Shown here in pieces: positions 34,767 through 43,631 of a DNA stretch of 64,000 nucleotides (position 1 is the first letter of the stretch; each line of letters opens with the position of its first letter). The stretch is from positions 124,001 to 188,000 of the forward strand of contig JBCCHB010000002.1 of NCBI GenBank assembly GCA_039028975.1, given 5' to 3'. The notes beneath the pieces were generated by a model that made no database searches, had not been told where the DNA came from, and saw only the letters and a program-made list of their open reading frames with translations. The DNA comes from JAHBNG01 sp039028975 (GTDB taxonomy: Bacteria > Chloroflexota > Anaerolineae > Caldilineales > Caldilineaceae). A program made the position numbers and the translations under genes.

Positions 34767-35762
34767 ATGAAAGAATTTCACAACGCCCTATCATCCAAGT
34801 ATGAAGATGAGTTAGCCTGTGATGAGTGCGAAACCAGATTGACAGAATATATTCATGCTAAAAGCATGGATATGGATCTGACATTGATCTTAGTTGATGT
34901 TGAACAACATATTCAAGTATGTCCATATTGTGCTCAGTCTTATAATGAGCTAATCGATCTCGTTCAAATGGCTAACGCTGAGGGGTCTTCGGTACAGGAA
35001 CAGCAACCGATAATAGATCTATCGTTCCTTCGAGAAGAATCAAAGGAAAAGAGCACTCCTCCTGCAGATGTTCGAGAAGAGCCACTAGATCAAGTAAGGA
35101 CCTGGCTTGACAGAATTCGCAGTGGTTGGGCTAGTCTGGTTTCTCAACCAGTCAGGGCTTCGGCAGCAGCACTTTTGATTGTACTCGTGGTTAGCCTATT
35201 TGCCGTTTTTCGTCCTATATCAGTCTCCCCAGAAATATCTGAGACGACTAACACACCGACGGCCATGTCTGAAGTTGTTAATAAAGACCCTATACCAACA
35301 CAATCCGAATCAATAGCTTCTGGTCCAACTTTTATTCCGTCGGAAACACCTACACCTGCAAGCGAACCAGTTCAAGCTGACGGGATTCGGGGTAATGATA
35401 CATGTGAGCACGCCTATACGATTCCGCCCTATACACTGATTTCTAATTCCCTTGAATCTACAGAGGATCGAGACTGGTATGTATACCAAGTGCCATCCGA
35501 TGTTCTGGTCACTTTTACTTTCACGCATACAAATGCAAGGCAATTTGGTTTCATCGATTTCGGCGGGTGTGGTTTACTTGACAGCGAAAATGACACGACA
35601 AATCTAATGGGTACTCAGCCTAACTACAACACTAGTGGAGGATATGCCCAAATTAAATATAGGTTAGAAAGCACCAGTGAAATATATCTAATGGTAGGTT
35701 GCAAACAGGGCTTTCCCTGCGAAGAACCCTATTCGATTCAAATTAATATAGGTGAGGAGTGA
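34767..35762 (+). CDS. Membrane zinc anti-sigma-like protein with an extracytoplasmic PPC-like domain
   Basis: A 331-residue protein. The N terminus has the ZAS-type signature: Cys18xxCys21 and His48xxxCys52xxCys55, within an anti-sigma domain that would bind the sigma factor. One membrane helix (AAALLIVLVVSLFAVF, residues 133-148) follows, then a Thr/Pro/Ser-rich linker, and a C-terminal domain (residues about 205-330: NDTCEHAYTIPPYTLISNSL, DRDWYVYQVP) resembling bacterial pre-peptidase C-terminal (PPC) beta-sandwich domains. This layout suggests a sensor that receives an outside cue and frees the sigma factor. Ribosome site AGGAAG. Located after the ECF sigma gene in the same direction. Confidence 0.8.
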   Translation: MKEFHNALSSKYEDELACDECETRLTEYIHAKSMDMDLTLILVDVEQHIQVCPYCAQSYNELIDLVQMANAEGSSVQEQQPIIDLSFLREESKEKSTPPADVREEPLDQVRTWLDRIRSGWASLVSQPVRASAAALLIVLVVSLFAVFRPISVSPEISETTNTPTAMSEVVNKDPIPTQSESIASGPTFIPSETPTPASEPVQADGIRGNDTCEHAYTIPPYTLISNSLESTEDRDWYVYQVPSDVLVTFTFTHTNARQFGFIDFGGCGLLDSENDTTNLMGTQPNYNTSGGYAQIKYRLESTSEIYLMVGCKQGFPCEEPYSIQINIGEE

Positions 35763-36012
35763 TATTCTTCCAACAATATACTTCACACCTATGGGTTCTG
35801 AACCTCGTCACGGACGAACTTTAGAATTGGAATTAGGAATATCAGCTTCGCCGGGCAGCCAATTAATCGCTGTACTATAAACGATGCTGAGGATCAATGT
35901 AGTGTGGAGATTCTCGGGGGTATTGCTGCCCCGAGATCAGTGCTACGTCTTTTTCGTGTCTGGAGGTCTGCTTGCACTAAATTTGATACTCGGTTGAGAT
36001 GATTTCAGTACA

Positions 36013-36093
36013 ATTGCGAAAACCCATAACGTCACGGATTCCCGCAATCATACCATAGAACCCGTGAGGGCAGGGATTCCCGCAATTTACCCT
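36013..36093. repeat. Dispersed palindromic repeat, copy A
   Basis: The segment from 36036 to 36093 matches 51093-51150 at 51 of 58 positions. It contains two direct copies of GGATTCCCGCAAT (36036-36048 and 36073-36085), and the first pairs, imperfectly, with ATTGCGAAAACCC at 36013. It may be a REP-like element or small non-autonomous mobile repeat. Confidence 0.7.
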
Positions 36094-36254
36094 TTATGTT
36101 ACTATATTCTTTCGCCAATGCGATGATCGTATCCGCCCAATGTGATGTCGGTATACAGAAAGATAGGTATGGTTACTGAATATCGCAGGAGCGATATGGC
36201 AACGCCGCTACAGTTTACGTGGGCTGGATGCCTGCATTCATCATCAAGGTCAGC

Positions 36255-36294
36255 AATTGAGCAGCTAATTTGAGGATTGAGTAGCTAATTTGAG
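36255..36294. repeat. 20-bp tandem duplication
   Basis: ATTGAGCAGCTAATTTGAGG (36255-36274) is followed directly by ATTGAGTAGCTAATTTGAGG (36275-36294), a single mismatch. Not in a gene. Confidence 0.75.
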
Positions 36295-36916
36295 GATCCG
36301 GTGATGGACACATGTACTGGGATTCATCTGCTGAATGGCAATCTTGGGCAAGCTGTAGCTTGCTTCGTCAAAAGTAGCCACACATGAAGGTTAAATTAGA
36401 TAGGTAAACGAGGAGCGAGTATCCCTGATGCGAAGCTGGTTTTCGATTTTTATTTTGCTAATAACCTTTGGTGCTAGTTGGTCAGATATGCAATCACTAT
36501 ATGTTGTACTTATCGCCCTGAGTGTCTAAGTCGTATGCCAACGCTATGAAACCGCAATATATAAGCCAAACTTATCCGTATATAGTGGTTTTTTTGAAGC
36601 TTACATACAACTTAGACAGCTAGGGACTTATCGTAATGAACCTGCTATATACAGGCTGTGCTATCCAGAGACCGTTATATTGCCTAAAACCGATCCGCTA
36701 TACAGTAGGTTATTTTATAAATGCACCGCATGTAGTATGCAAAAACTAGCACCACTGGTTCTTAATGGAGGAGTATGAGATTTTTGTGCAACAACTGTCG
36801 GATGATTTCTTGTCGTAGCCACTGTATGTCAAAATCAATCCTCAATTTGCAACCAAAAAGCTCGAAAATACACCCAAAAAGAGTTAGCTAACAGTGTCTA
36901 AACTTATAAGAAGCCA

Positions 36917-38695
36917 TCAACGTGATATTACTGGAAAAAAGATAAAATATTCTGAGTGAGATTGCTCTTGTATAGGTTCACCTACTTGATTAGCTTGCCT
37001 ATCTTGCACTTCACTTGGTAATTCTATGGAAGCCATATTTCGATGCTGATTAGTAGCATGGTAATAAACTTCAAATTCCTTGAGCGAATACCCCTCCATT
37101 GTCCCCCGCTCAAGACCGTACATAAGCACAAACTGTGCATTATAGGTTTTATTCAACCAGATATCATCGATACCACCATTACCATTTGCTGTATAATATA
37201 TGGAGACCCATTTGCGTGCATTGACATCCCAAAAATATATACCATATTTTTTCCCGTATGCTTCCCCCCAATCTAATCTTACCCGATTAAAATTGTAGTA
37301 ACTGCCTAAATTGACGTAAATCCAACCAGGATCGATATTGTGAGAAGACCATTGCGATCCGAAGTAATAATCAAATGCTCGAAATGACTCCGAACCTGGA
37401 CCCTTTGTTGACCAGGCCCACGATTTCTTACCATAAGCTAAATTTTGGAAGGAATAGCAAAAATAATTATCGTTCCAGGTTGTTTTCGAAGGCTCCTTTG
37501 GTTCGTAGATCTTAGTACAATTCATACCTTGAATAGGTCCTGCCGAACTCCATTGAAGTTTATAAAGTTCAGCAAACCACTGACGAAAGCATAGATAATT
37601 GTCGTTCCAGGTTGTCTTGGCAGATTCCCGTGGTTCCTGCCATTGAATACATTCCATCCCTGCTATGGGGCCATTGGTACTCCAGCGCATGCCTGAGTCC
37701 CAATCAATACAAAGGTAATTATTGTGCCAATGCTCCCAATGCGGATCATTCCACTCTAAAATTCTAACACATTTGAGCCCAGGTATCGGAGGGTCATAGT
37801 GAATAATACTGTGAATACATCCGATACCTAAGCCACCGCCGTCACATCCCATGCGATAGCTAGGGCCGTCATGGATCCATTTAACAGTCAAGTCTCGCAA
37901 TAGCTTATCAGGACAAAAGTGTGGTATTGCCTGGAGAATAAGTCTGTTAGATGCCTCAACAATTTGATAGACTTGATTTTCCAACGGATTCCCGTCTCGT
38001 ATGTGCTGAGTTATTTTTCCTTTTATGGGGTAATGGAGCATTGTACGAGTCCTACGAATATCATCTGGGTAAGACGATGAAAAACACTCGACAGCACCAA
38101 GCAATGTTGAATTCGCCCGTGCAGCACGTTCTAGCTGATCATCAATGAGCGCTTGGCTATAGCCTACCTCTTGCATCATCACAATCATAATGGAAACCAA
38201 TGTGTTGTAGGCTGTTGCAGCGGAGTAAGCTCTACTTGAGTCTCCATTCATAATAACTCTATGCAATTGGGGTAATACATCTACTTGGCTTCGCACAATT
38301 AAGTTACGCATTTGGTTTTTATCTGGGATGTCAATGACACCCGCAAATGCATCTGTCAATCCAGTAACTGAATCTATTAAGTCGTCATCGTGCTGTGATT
38401 GCATCTCCGCAATGATATCTCTTTTTGCATCTCCTAGTACTTCGCTGGTTCCAGGTGTGAAGAAGTCTATAGCTCCCTTGAGTATACTAAATGAAGTCGA
38501 GATAATTTTGAATGCGGAAGTAGGTTCTGCCGCTATAGACGATACTGCGTCTAGGCTAGAGCTGACGCTATTTTCGGACGCCACTACTGAATTTGTGCTG
38601 TTAATGCTAGGACTAGTGCCTGCCTGGCTCCACGCAGGTATCATAGTGTTAATAATCATCAAACAGGCAATGATGAAGGCCACGAGCTTCTGCAT
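36917..38695 (-). CDS. Exported protein with Cys repeats, discoidin-like domain and C-terminal FFPVI motif
   Basis: A 592-residue exported protein. Signal: residues 1-23 (FIIACLMIINTMIPAWS). Residues about 30-260 are helical and uncharacterised. Then come three tandem repeats of about 45-50 residues, each with GxxC and TW(N/H)(D/N)NYxC (YLC, YLC, YFC). Next is a discoidin/F5-8-type-C-like domain (WSSHNIDPGWIYVNLG, FNRVRLDWGEAYGKKYGIYFW, GYSLKEFEVYYH). The protein ends in the linker SHSEYFIFFPVISR, a short aliphatic-Pro motif also found on neighbouring proteins. Probable role: binding sugars or lipids at the cell surface. AGGAGAAG precedes ATG 38695. Its discoidin domain is very similar to that of the gene at 39011. 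Confidence 0.75.
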   Translation of the reverse strand: MQKLVAFIIACLMIINTMIPAWSQAGTSPSINSTNSVVASENSVSSSLDAVSSIAAEPTSAFKIISTSFSILKGAIDFFTPGTSEVLGDAKRDIIAEMQSQHDDDLIDSVTGLTDAFAGVIDIPDKNQMRNLIVRSQVDVLPQLHRVIMNGDSSRAYSAATAYNTLVSIMIVMMQEVGYSQALIDDQLERAARANSTLLGAVECFSSSYPDDIRRTRTMLHYPIKGKITQHIRDGNPLENQVYQIVEASNRLILQAIPHFCPDKLLRDLTVKWIHDGPSYRMGCDGGGLGIGCIHSIIHYDPPIPGLKCVRILEWNDPHWEHWHNNYLCIDWDSGMRWSTNGPIAGMECIQWQEPRESAKTTWNDNYLCFRQWFAELYKLQWSSAGPIQGMNCTKIYEPKEPSKTTWNDNYFCYSFQNLAYGKKSWAWSTKGPGSESFRAFDYYFGSQWSSHNIDPGWIYVNLGSYYNFNRVRLDWGEAYGKKYGIYFWDVNARKWVSIYYTANGNGGIDDIWLNKTYNAQFVLMYGLERGTMEGYSLKEFEVYYHATNQHRNMASIELPSEVQDRQANQVGEPIQEQSHSEYFIFFPVISR

Positions 38696-39010
38696 TTTCT
38701 TCTCCTGTGTTTTAGATATATTCGGTTGAACAGCTCACAGACCATCACGACTGTGAGCTGTTAACAAATGGACTAAGTAGTGGGCATGGTGTGCATTCGG
38801 GGCACGCAATGCTGTCAACTAAAATGTATACACCCGCGTTGTAAAACGATGGTAAATCAAATGTTGGTTAGCCGTTTGCCGGGCAAGCTATTGGAGAGCG
38901 GGCTGCCTAGTGCGACTGATATCACGGAGATGCCCCACCACAACGAGTACGTACAAAAAGACGTCCAAATCCAACGGAGTAAGCCTAAAGATGGAACCAG
39001 TCACTTCTAC
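38696..39010. other. Intergenic region with a perfect palindrome
   Basis: 315 bases between two minus-strand exported-protein genes. It contains the inverted repeat at 38729-38762. Nothing else was recognised; the promoter of the 592-residue gene should be here. Confidence 0.5.
38729..38762. repeat. Perfect 12-bp inverted repeat
   Basis: AACAGCTCACAG (38729-38740) and CTGTGAGCTGTT (38751-38762) are a perfect inverted repeat with a 10-base spacer. It lies 34 bases upstream of the start of the 592-residue gene and downstream of the 788-residue gene. No T run follows on either side. It may be an operator or an mRNA-end stem. Confidence 0.7.
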
Positions 39011-41377
39011 TTAATCTTGTATTACTGGAAGAAAAATATGAAAATGTAGATCATCTTCTGAACTTAGCCGCTCATAGTTTTCGAGAGGGTTGCCCTGAAT
39101 GGGTAGATTTTGACTCTCAATATCCGTAGGAGGATTTTGTGAGAAATCTAACGACTCTAATAGAGGGTCGTTAGGAATAACTATCGAATCGGACTGAAGC
39201 ATTCGGACTGAATTCAGATGACGAGTATCATCATGATAAACACTAAATTCGTATAATGAGTATCCCCATCCGGTTCCACGTTTTAGACCATTCATGCGAA
39301 TCCAGCGCCCTGTATACGTGTGATTGAGGGAAATTTCATCAACGCCTCCATCGCCATTCCATTCATAATGGATCGGTATCCAACGTCTGCTTCTAGTATC
39401 CCAGTTCTCGATCAAATACTGTTTGCCATATGCCCTCTCCCAATGCAACCGAATTCGATTGAAATCATACGCATCTTTCAAATCCACGTAAATCCATTCG
39501 CGGTCCGTAAAATTGGAAGACCATCTTGTGTAAATTGCATCGTCAACAGCGTTATTTGGTCCAAGACCATTTGCTTGTACAGAAGATGCCTCCGCACCCT
39601 TCGCATAAGCTAAATTCGAATTTCCGGTCACGGTGACATAGGAAACGTTACCATCAAGACCGTTCCGCCGATGGTGGGTGACAATGACATGGTCATCACG
39701 ATAGCTCCTTTCAAAAGAGGAGACGCAATAGTATGGTATCTTTCGTTTAACAATGATCTCTGTCCAGTCGTCACTTGTTGCACCATCGCCATGATCATAG
39801 AGGCGAATGACTGCACCGACCCGAATATTGAATAGAGCTGTCGAACGAGCTTTGTCATTTTTTAGGTCCACATGTCGGTCGAACTTTAGTTTCTGTGCTC
39901 GTCCATCAGCAATTTTGCCAACAATTTCTGAACTACAGCCATTGTCTTTATGGAATTGTATCTCTCCCGTTCGCCAATGGTTATACATAAATAGAGCTGC
40001 AGCTGCCAACCAGTTATGTTCTCCTTTGAACATGGGGCCACTTGGAGGAGATGTTGTGGACGTGAATGCGGATGCAATAAATCCGTCAACGCCTTTGTAA
40101 CCAAAACGTCCGCCCCACAAACCACCATAGCGTGCCCACTCAAACGCTTCATAATTATGTTCGCCTAAGTTGAATAGGCCGCCTCCATAAGAATTTTCAC
40201 TGACCGGGGACAATGGTAGAGGTGACCATATCTGTCTACGGCTGTCTGGACATTCATCTTGCCCATTAAAGATACCGAATAATTTAAATCCACCATCTTC
40301 ACAAGCCTTATCTGACCAGTAGCTGGCGTGGCTTTCTTCTGCGATATAGACTTGAGGATGTGATCCGGTATGGACACCGCCAATGCTTTGACCAATAAAT
40401 CTGAGCTCGCTTGCGGGCTTGAATTTGTGTTCGCCGTGAAAGTAAAACGTAATGCCTATAGGATCCAAATTTCTCGATAAAATCATATTGATATGTTCCC
40501 AATCGCCCTCGTGCCACAGTTGAGTGCCATTGTAGGGAAAGAAATACCAATATTGAATATTGACACCGCCGAAAATATTGGGATAGACATGCGTATACAT
40601 AGGGGGCGGAGTCCAGTCGCCATTTTTGTTTGGAGATATACCGTAGTGGGCTTGTTCAGAGGGATATGTCGCAAACCACCCTCCGGGATAGGTTCGCTTC
40701 GTCTGTATCCCAGAATTATAATGTCTCCAATCTTTACCGCCAGTTGGACATTTAGACCAGTAGTAATCTTTATTGGAAAGCGCCGCAAAGTCGCTCGCAT
40801 TATTGAGTAGTAGTGTTTGTTTACACCGGACTGGACGATAGTGATCTATATACCTTCCTTGCCAATCTTCTTCCCAAACTGGCATCATAGCATATTCATC
40901 GAAAAAAAGTTGCGCCCGTTCTAGAAACCAATCTGCACTAGAGGGCCAACCTTTTTTCCCCCGGGCTTCATGCAAATAAAGAATTGGATGATAATATTCA
41001 GCAAGACACTTTTCTTGTTCGTCGGATATCCGGTCTGCATCACTATCTTGTCCGGTGCTGCTAGTGCAATTCACGCTTCGCCAACTGCTAGCAGACGGGG
41101 ACGACCAATTTAGAAAGAAGAATAGGGAGTTCCTTTGTACGGATCCCGATATATTTAGCCAATCATTCACCTGACGTTCATATTCAGCTACATCTCCATC
41201 AAAAATTGGTAGAGATTCAGAAGATGTATTTTGACCATTCGTAATCAGTGGAAGATGTATCCGGTTATTGGTGTTTGATGGTATCTCCTGGGCATGAAGA
41301 TTGGATAATGGTATGACGGCTTGTTGGAGGATGACTATTATGATTGATAGTAGAAGTAACTTTCGTTGGATAAGCAT
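39011..41377 (-). CDS. Exported Vps62-like/discoidin-like protein with aliphatic-Pro motifs at both ends
   Basis: A 788-residue exported protein. Signal (LLLLSIIIVILQQAVIPLS) to about residue 30, then the motif HLPLITNGQ and a Ser/Thr linker. Residues about 120-520 resemble Vps62-like domains: YWYFFPYNGTQLWHEGDWEH, ITFYFHGEH, YIAEESHASYW and EHNWLAAAALF. Residues about 590-730 form a discoidin-like domain (WSSNFTDREWIYVDLK, FNRIRLHWERAYGKQY, GYSLYEFSVY) closely related to that of the neighbouring gene. The C terminus is IFLPVIQD. No protease or glycosidase motif. ATG 41377 is preferred over GTG 41383 because GGGAG lies upstream. Function unknown; probably a surface binding protein. Confidence 0.8.
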   Translation of the reverse strand: MLIQRKLLLLSIIIVILQQAVIPLSNLHAQEIPSNTNNRIHLPLITNGQNTSSESLPIFDGDVAEYERQVNDWLNISGSVQRNSLFFFLNWSSPSASSWRSVNCTSSTGQDSDADRISDEQEKCLAEYYHPILYLHEARGKKGWPSSADWFLERAQLFFDEYAMMPVWEEDWQGRYIDHYRPVRCKQTLLLNNASDFAALSNKDYYWSKCPTGGKDWRHYNSGIQTKRTYPGGWFATYPSEQAHYGISPNKNGDWTPPPMYTHVYPNIFGGVNIQYWYFFPYNGTQLWHEGDWEHINMILSRNLDPIGITFYFHGEHKFKPASELRFIGQSIGGVHTGSHPQVYIAEESHASYWSDKACEDGGFKLFGIFNGQDECPDSRRQIWSPLPLSPVSENSYGGGLFNLGEHNYEAFEWARYGGLWGGRFGYKGVDGFIASAFTSTTSPPSGPMFKGEHNWLAAAALFMYNHWRTGEIQFHKDNGCSSEIVGKIADGRAQKLKFDRHVDLKNDKARSTALFNIRVGAVIRLYDHGDGATSDDWTEIIVKRKIPYYCVSSFERSYRDDHVIVTHHRRNGLDGNVSYVTVTGNSNLAYAKGAEASSVQANGLGPNNAVDDAIYTRWSSNFTDREWIYVDLKDAYDFNRIRLHWERAYGKQYLIENWDTRSRRWIPIHYEWNGDGGVDEISLNHTYTGRWIRMNGLKRGTGWGYSLYEFSVYHDDTRHLNSVRMLQSDSIVIPNDPLLESLDFSQNPPTDIESQNLPIQGNPLENYERLSSEDDLHFHIFLPVIQD

Positions 41378-41663
41378 ATTCACTCCCTATGTTCCGATGT
41401 AACTGTCATTTTGAAACAATCGGTAGATCGCAGCGGTGTCAATCTGAGTGGAGGAACAGAACAAAGTATCTCTCGTTCGATTGCAGTCCACTGACACTGA
41501 CTGATAAAACAACGTATATTTTCAACTTTGCGGAATAGAGGACCAGATGATGCCTGCTCTATTCTTGGAGCTTCGTATATCTAGCTTTGGCATAGATGAA
41601 AGTACTTTACCCAACTCAAATGGACCTTATGTTCTCTCATCTATGCCTCCAACCACGGCACAA

Positions 41664-43280
41664 TTACTCGTATGTAACATAGAACTGAACAGCACGCGGT
41701 CCGGAGCTACATGTACCATTGTCTTGTATGTGCGCTCCCCACAGATTTAGGACATTAGAGCCTGACCAGCTAACCGTAGCTTGCGCTCTAGGCCCAAGGA
41801 TTATTTGGCCTGGGAATTCATTACCTTGATGGGTTCCAACAGGTCGGAAGAACTTTACAGTGTAATTTGTAGCATTTTCGATCCGGATAATCTGACCAGA
41901 GCGCCTCACATAAGATGTCGGTTGTGAGTAATTACAGGTGTTAGAATGATCTTGTCGAATACCGATTAGTTGTCGATTTGGCTGTGGTCCTGGGTTTGGC
42001 TCTGGATCTGGGTCGGGATCTAGGTCCGGAGGGGGGCAACTCCATGACTTCGCGTCAATATCAGCAATTCCAGAACTCCCGAATCGATTGTAAGCCAAAA
42101 CACCAAAGTTGTATTCAGAATTACAGGATAGACCAGTAACTAAGTAGGTTGTCGAATTTGCCTCAACTGAGGCAATTCTTTGCCAGTTGCCATTGTATCT
42201 TCGATAGATTGTGTATCCTGACTCGAGAGAAACGTCCTCCCAGTTAACGCGAACACCGGTCGGAAATATTCGCGTGGTAAGCCCTAGAGGTGATCGAGGG
42301 ATTGGGGCGGCGGCAGTCAAACACTTCACAGAATCATGCCCTCTACCAGAAATATGTTCAGCACGAAGAGGATAACGAATACTACTAAAGCCTTTACTCA
42401 TCTTCCACTGGTACACAAGTGTAGCGTTACGTTTTTCATAATGTGTTGTAACTCCAGTTGTAGGATCCGTGAATTTCAAGCTTAGGTAATCTTGAGGGGT
42501 AGAGGATGTGGACCGAGCACTAGATATGAAATATCTAAAGAATACTAGACGGAAAGAATATATACGAGATTTCCCTACAACACCTCGAACATCACCATTC
42601 ACGTTACTTGAGGCTGCGCCGCAACTTGTGGATTTTTGAAGGTAACGTTGGGTATGTTGATCTTCACGGGCCAGTGGAGATTGATCGTCGTCCAACTTCG
42701 GTAAGGAATGGCTGCTAATGGGAGACATCGTGACCTGTTCGGGCAAAGAACTACTTGTTCCACTCCGAGTTGTTATAGTATTGAGCAAGTGTGCGTCTTC
42801 GGATTTGGTTGAAAAAAGATTCTTTTCAGTAAATCTATAGACGTTGTCACCCACCTGTATCTCACCAATCGAGTTGAGTGCTCTTGACAAAACAGGGTCT
42901 TCAAAGAGTGACTCTGTCACCAAGGTACGATTTTGTCGGTGCATTCGGCGCATAGAAAGGAAGCCTTTTGTTTGTTCCTCACGGTCTAGCTTGCTCTCGT
43001 CTTGATTAGCTATCCCATTTAGCAGGGCTTCAAAAGCAGCTTCATCTTGGAGTATAAGCCTATTTGTTGAAATGGGTTCTTCTCTGCTAATTGCAGGAGA
43101 CACATTACCTTGATTTGTAACAAGCGGTATATAGATCTCGCCATTCTGTCCATCTGGAGAATAGGTTTGCGCACTATGTACTGACGAGCTATTGGTTGCC
43201 AATGCGATATATGTTGTAGCAAACGTCAGTGATATCAGAATACAGAATACATAAACCAATGTTTTTACGTTAAATGTCAT
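41664..43280 (-). CDS. Exported fibronectin-III protein with a beta-rich C terminus
   Basis: A 538-residue exported protein. N-terminal signal (VYVFCILISLTFATTYIALA) followed at residues about 47-57 by YIPLVTNQG, the same aliphatic-Pro motif seen in neighbours. Residues about 215-325 look beta-rich. A fibronectin type III domain (LTTRIFPTGVRVNWEDVSLESGYTIYRRYNGNW, YNFGVLAYNRFG) spans about 325-410, then a PDPDPEP-type linker and a C-terminal beta domain of about 115 residues. No catalytic motif. AGGAGGAG precedes ATG 43280. The discoidin-like protein gene is downstream in the same direction. Probable cell-surface binding or structural protein. Confidence 0.75.
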   Translation of the reverse strand: MTFNVKTLVYVFCILISLTFATTYIALATNSSSVHSAQTYSPDGQNGEIYIPLVTNQGNVSPAISREEPISTNRLILQDEAAFEALLNGIANQDESKLDREEQTKGFLSMRRMHRQNRTLVTESLFEDPVLSRALNSIGEIQVGDNVYRFTEKNLFSTKSEDAHLLNTITTRSGTSSSLPEQVTMSPISSHSLPKLDDDQSPLAREDQHTQRYLQKSTSCGAASSNVNGDVRGVVGKSRIYSFRLVFFRYFISSARSTSSTPQDYLSLKFTDPTTGVTTHYEKRNATLVYQWKMSKGFSSIRYPLRAEHISGRGHDSVKCLTAAAPIPRSPLGLTTRIFPTGVRVNWEDVSLESGYTIYRRYNGNWQRIASVEANSTTYLVTGLSCNSEYNFGVLAYNRFGSSGIADIDAKSWSCPPPDLDPDPDPEPNPGPQPNRQLIGIRQDHSNTCNYSQPTSYVRRSGQIIRIENATNYTVKFFRPVGTHQGNEFPGQIILGPRAQATVSWSGSNVLNLWGAHIQDNGTCSSGPRAVQFYVTYE

Positions 43281-43631
43281 CTCGCTCCTCCTAGTTTGAT
43301 AACAACAGCACGTTTAGATGCCAAGCCCTCTTGTTGTACTAGCATTGATCTACCTATGAAGTATTTCCTTTCTGGTCTCTATATAGTACAAATATTCAAA
43401 AACCTCGCGACTTCTGATTACCTGTAGGGTTATCAGATATGAACTGCTCAAAGGTTTCGCCAAAGCGGCAAATTTCTTTGATGCTACGGTACCTTAAGAT
43501 GACATCGCCGCTCAGTTCGTCCCTAACTATATTGTTGCGCTTGACATGTCGGGTCGTCAATAGAATTTTCCGACACTGATCCGACACTTATACCTGACAT
43601 CTACATTGGCACTTTCTCCAACCAACCTATC
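43281..43631. other. Divergent intergenic region
   Basis: 351 bases between the fibronectin-III protein gene (minus) and the HTH-NTPase-TPR regulator (plus). A small possible gene (43396-43587, minus) lies in it, listed separately. No promoter is certain. Confidence 0.5.
43396..43587 (-). CDS. Small possible protein, unknown
   Basis: A 63-residue frame (GTG start) reads CRKILLTTRHVKRNNIVRDELS and RYRSIKEICRFGETFEQF. The amino acid order looks protein-like (balanced hydrophobic, basic and acidic residues) but there is no clear ribosome site and no recognised family. It could be a small gene, a fragment of a longer lost gene, or chance. Confidence 0.35.
   Translation of the reverse strand: MSDQCRKILLTTRHVKRNNIVRDELSGDVILRYRSIKEICRFGETFEQFISDNPTGNQKSRGF

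Larger units (their letters stand above)
35763..36916. other. Long intergenic region with dispersed and tandem repeats
   Basis: 1,154 bases without a credible gene between the anti-sigma-like gene and the convergent discoidin-like protein. It contains the best copy of the dispersed palindromic repeat (36013-36093) and a 20-bp tandem duplication (36255-36294). Many ATATA segments occur near 36480-36720. The stretch may be a decayed gene or insertion site; no coding remnant is recognisable. Confidence 0.5.

Noticed and set aside
36540..36740. Repeated ATATA-rich segments as a possible origin or CRISPR-like array
   Set aside because: The repeats are irregular in length and spacing, with no DnaA-box cluster and no constant spacer length.
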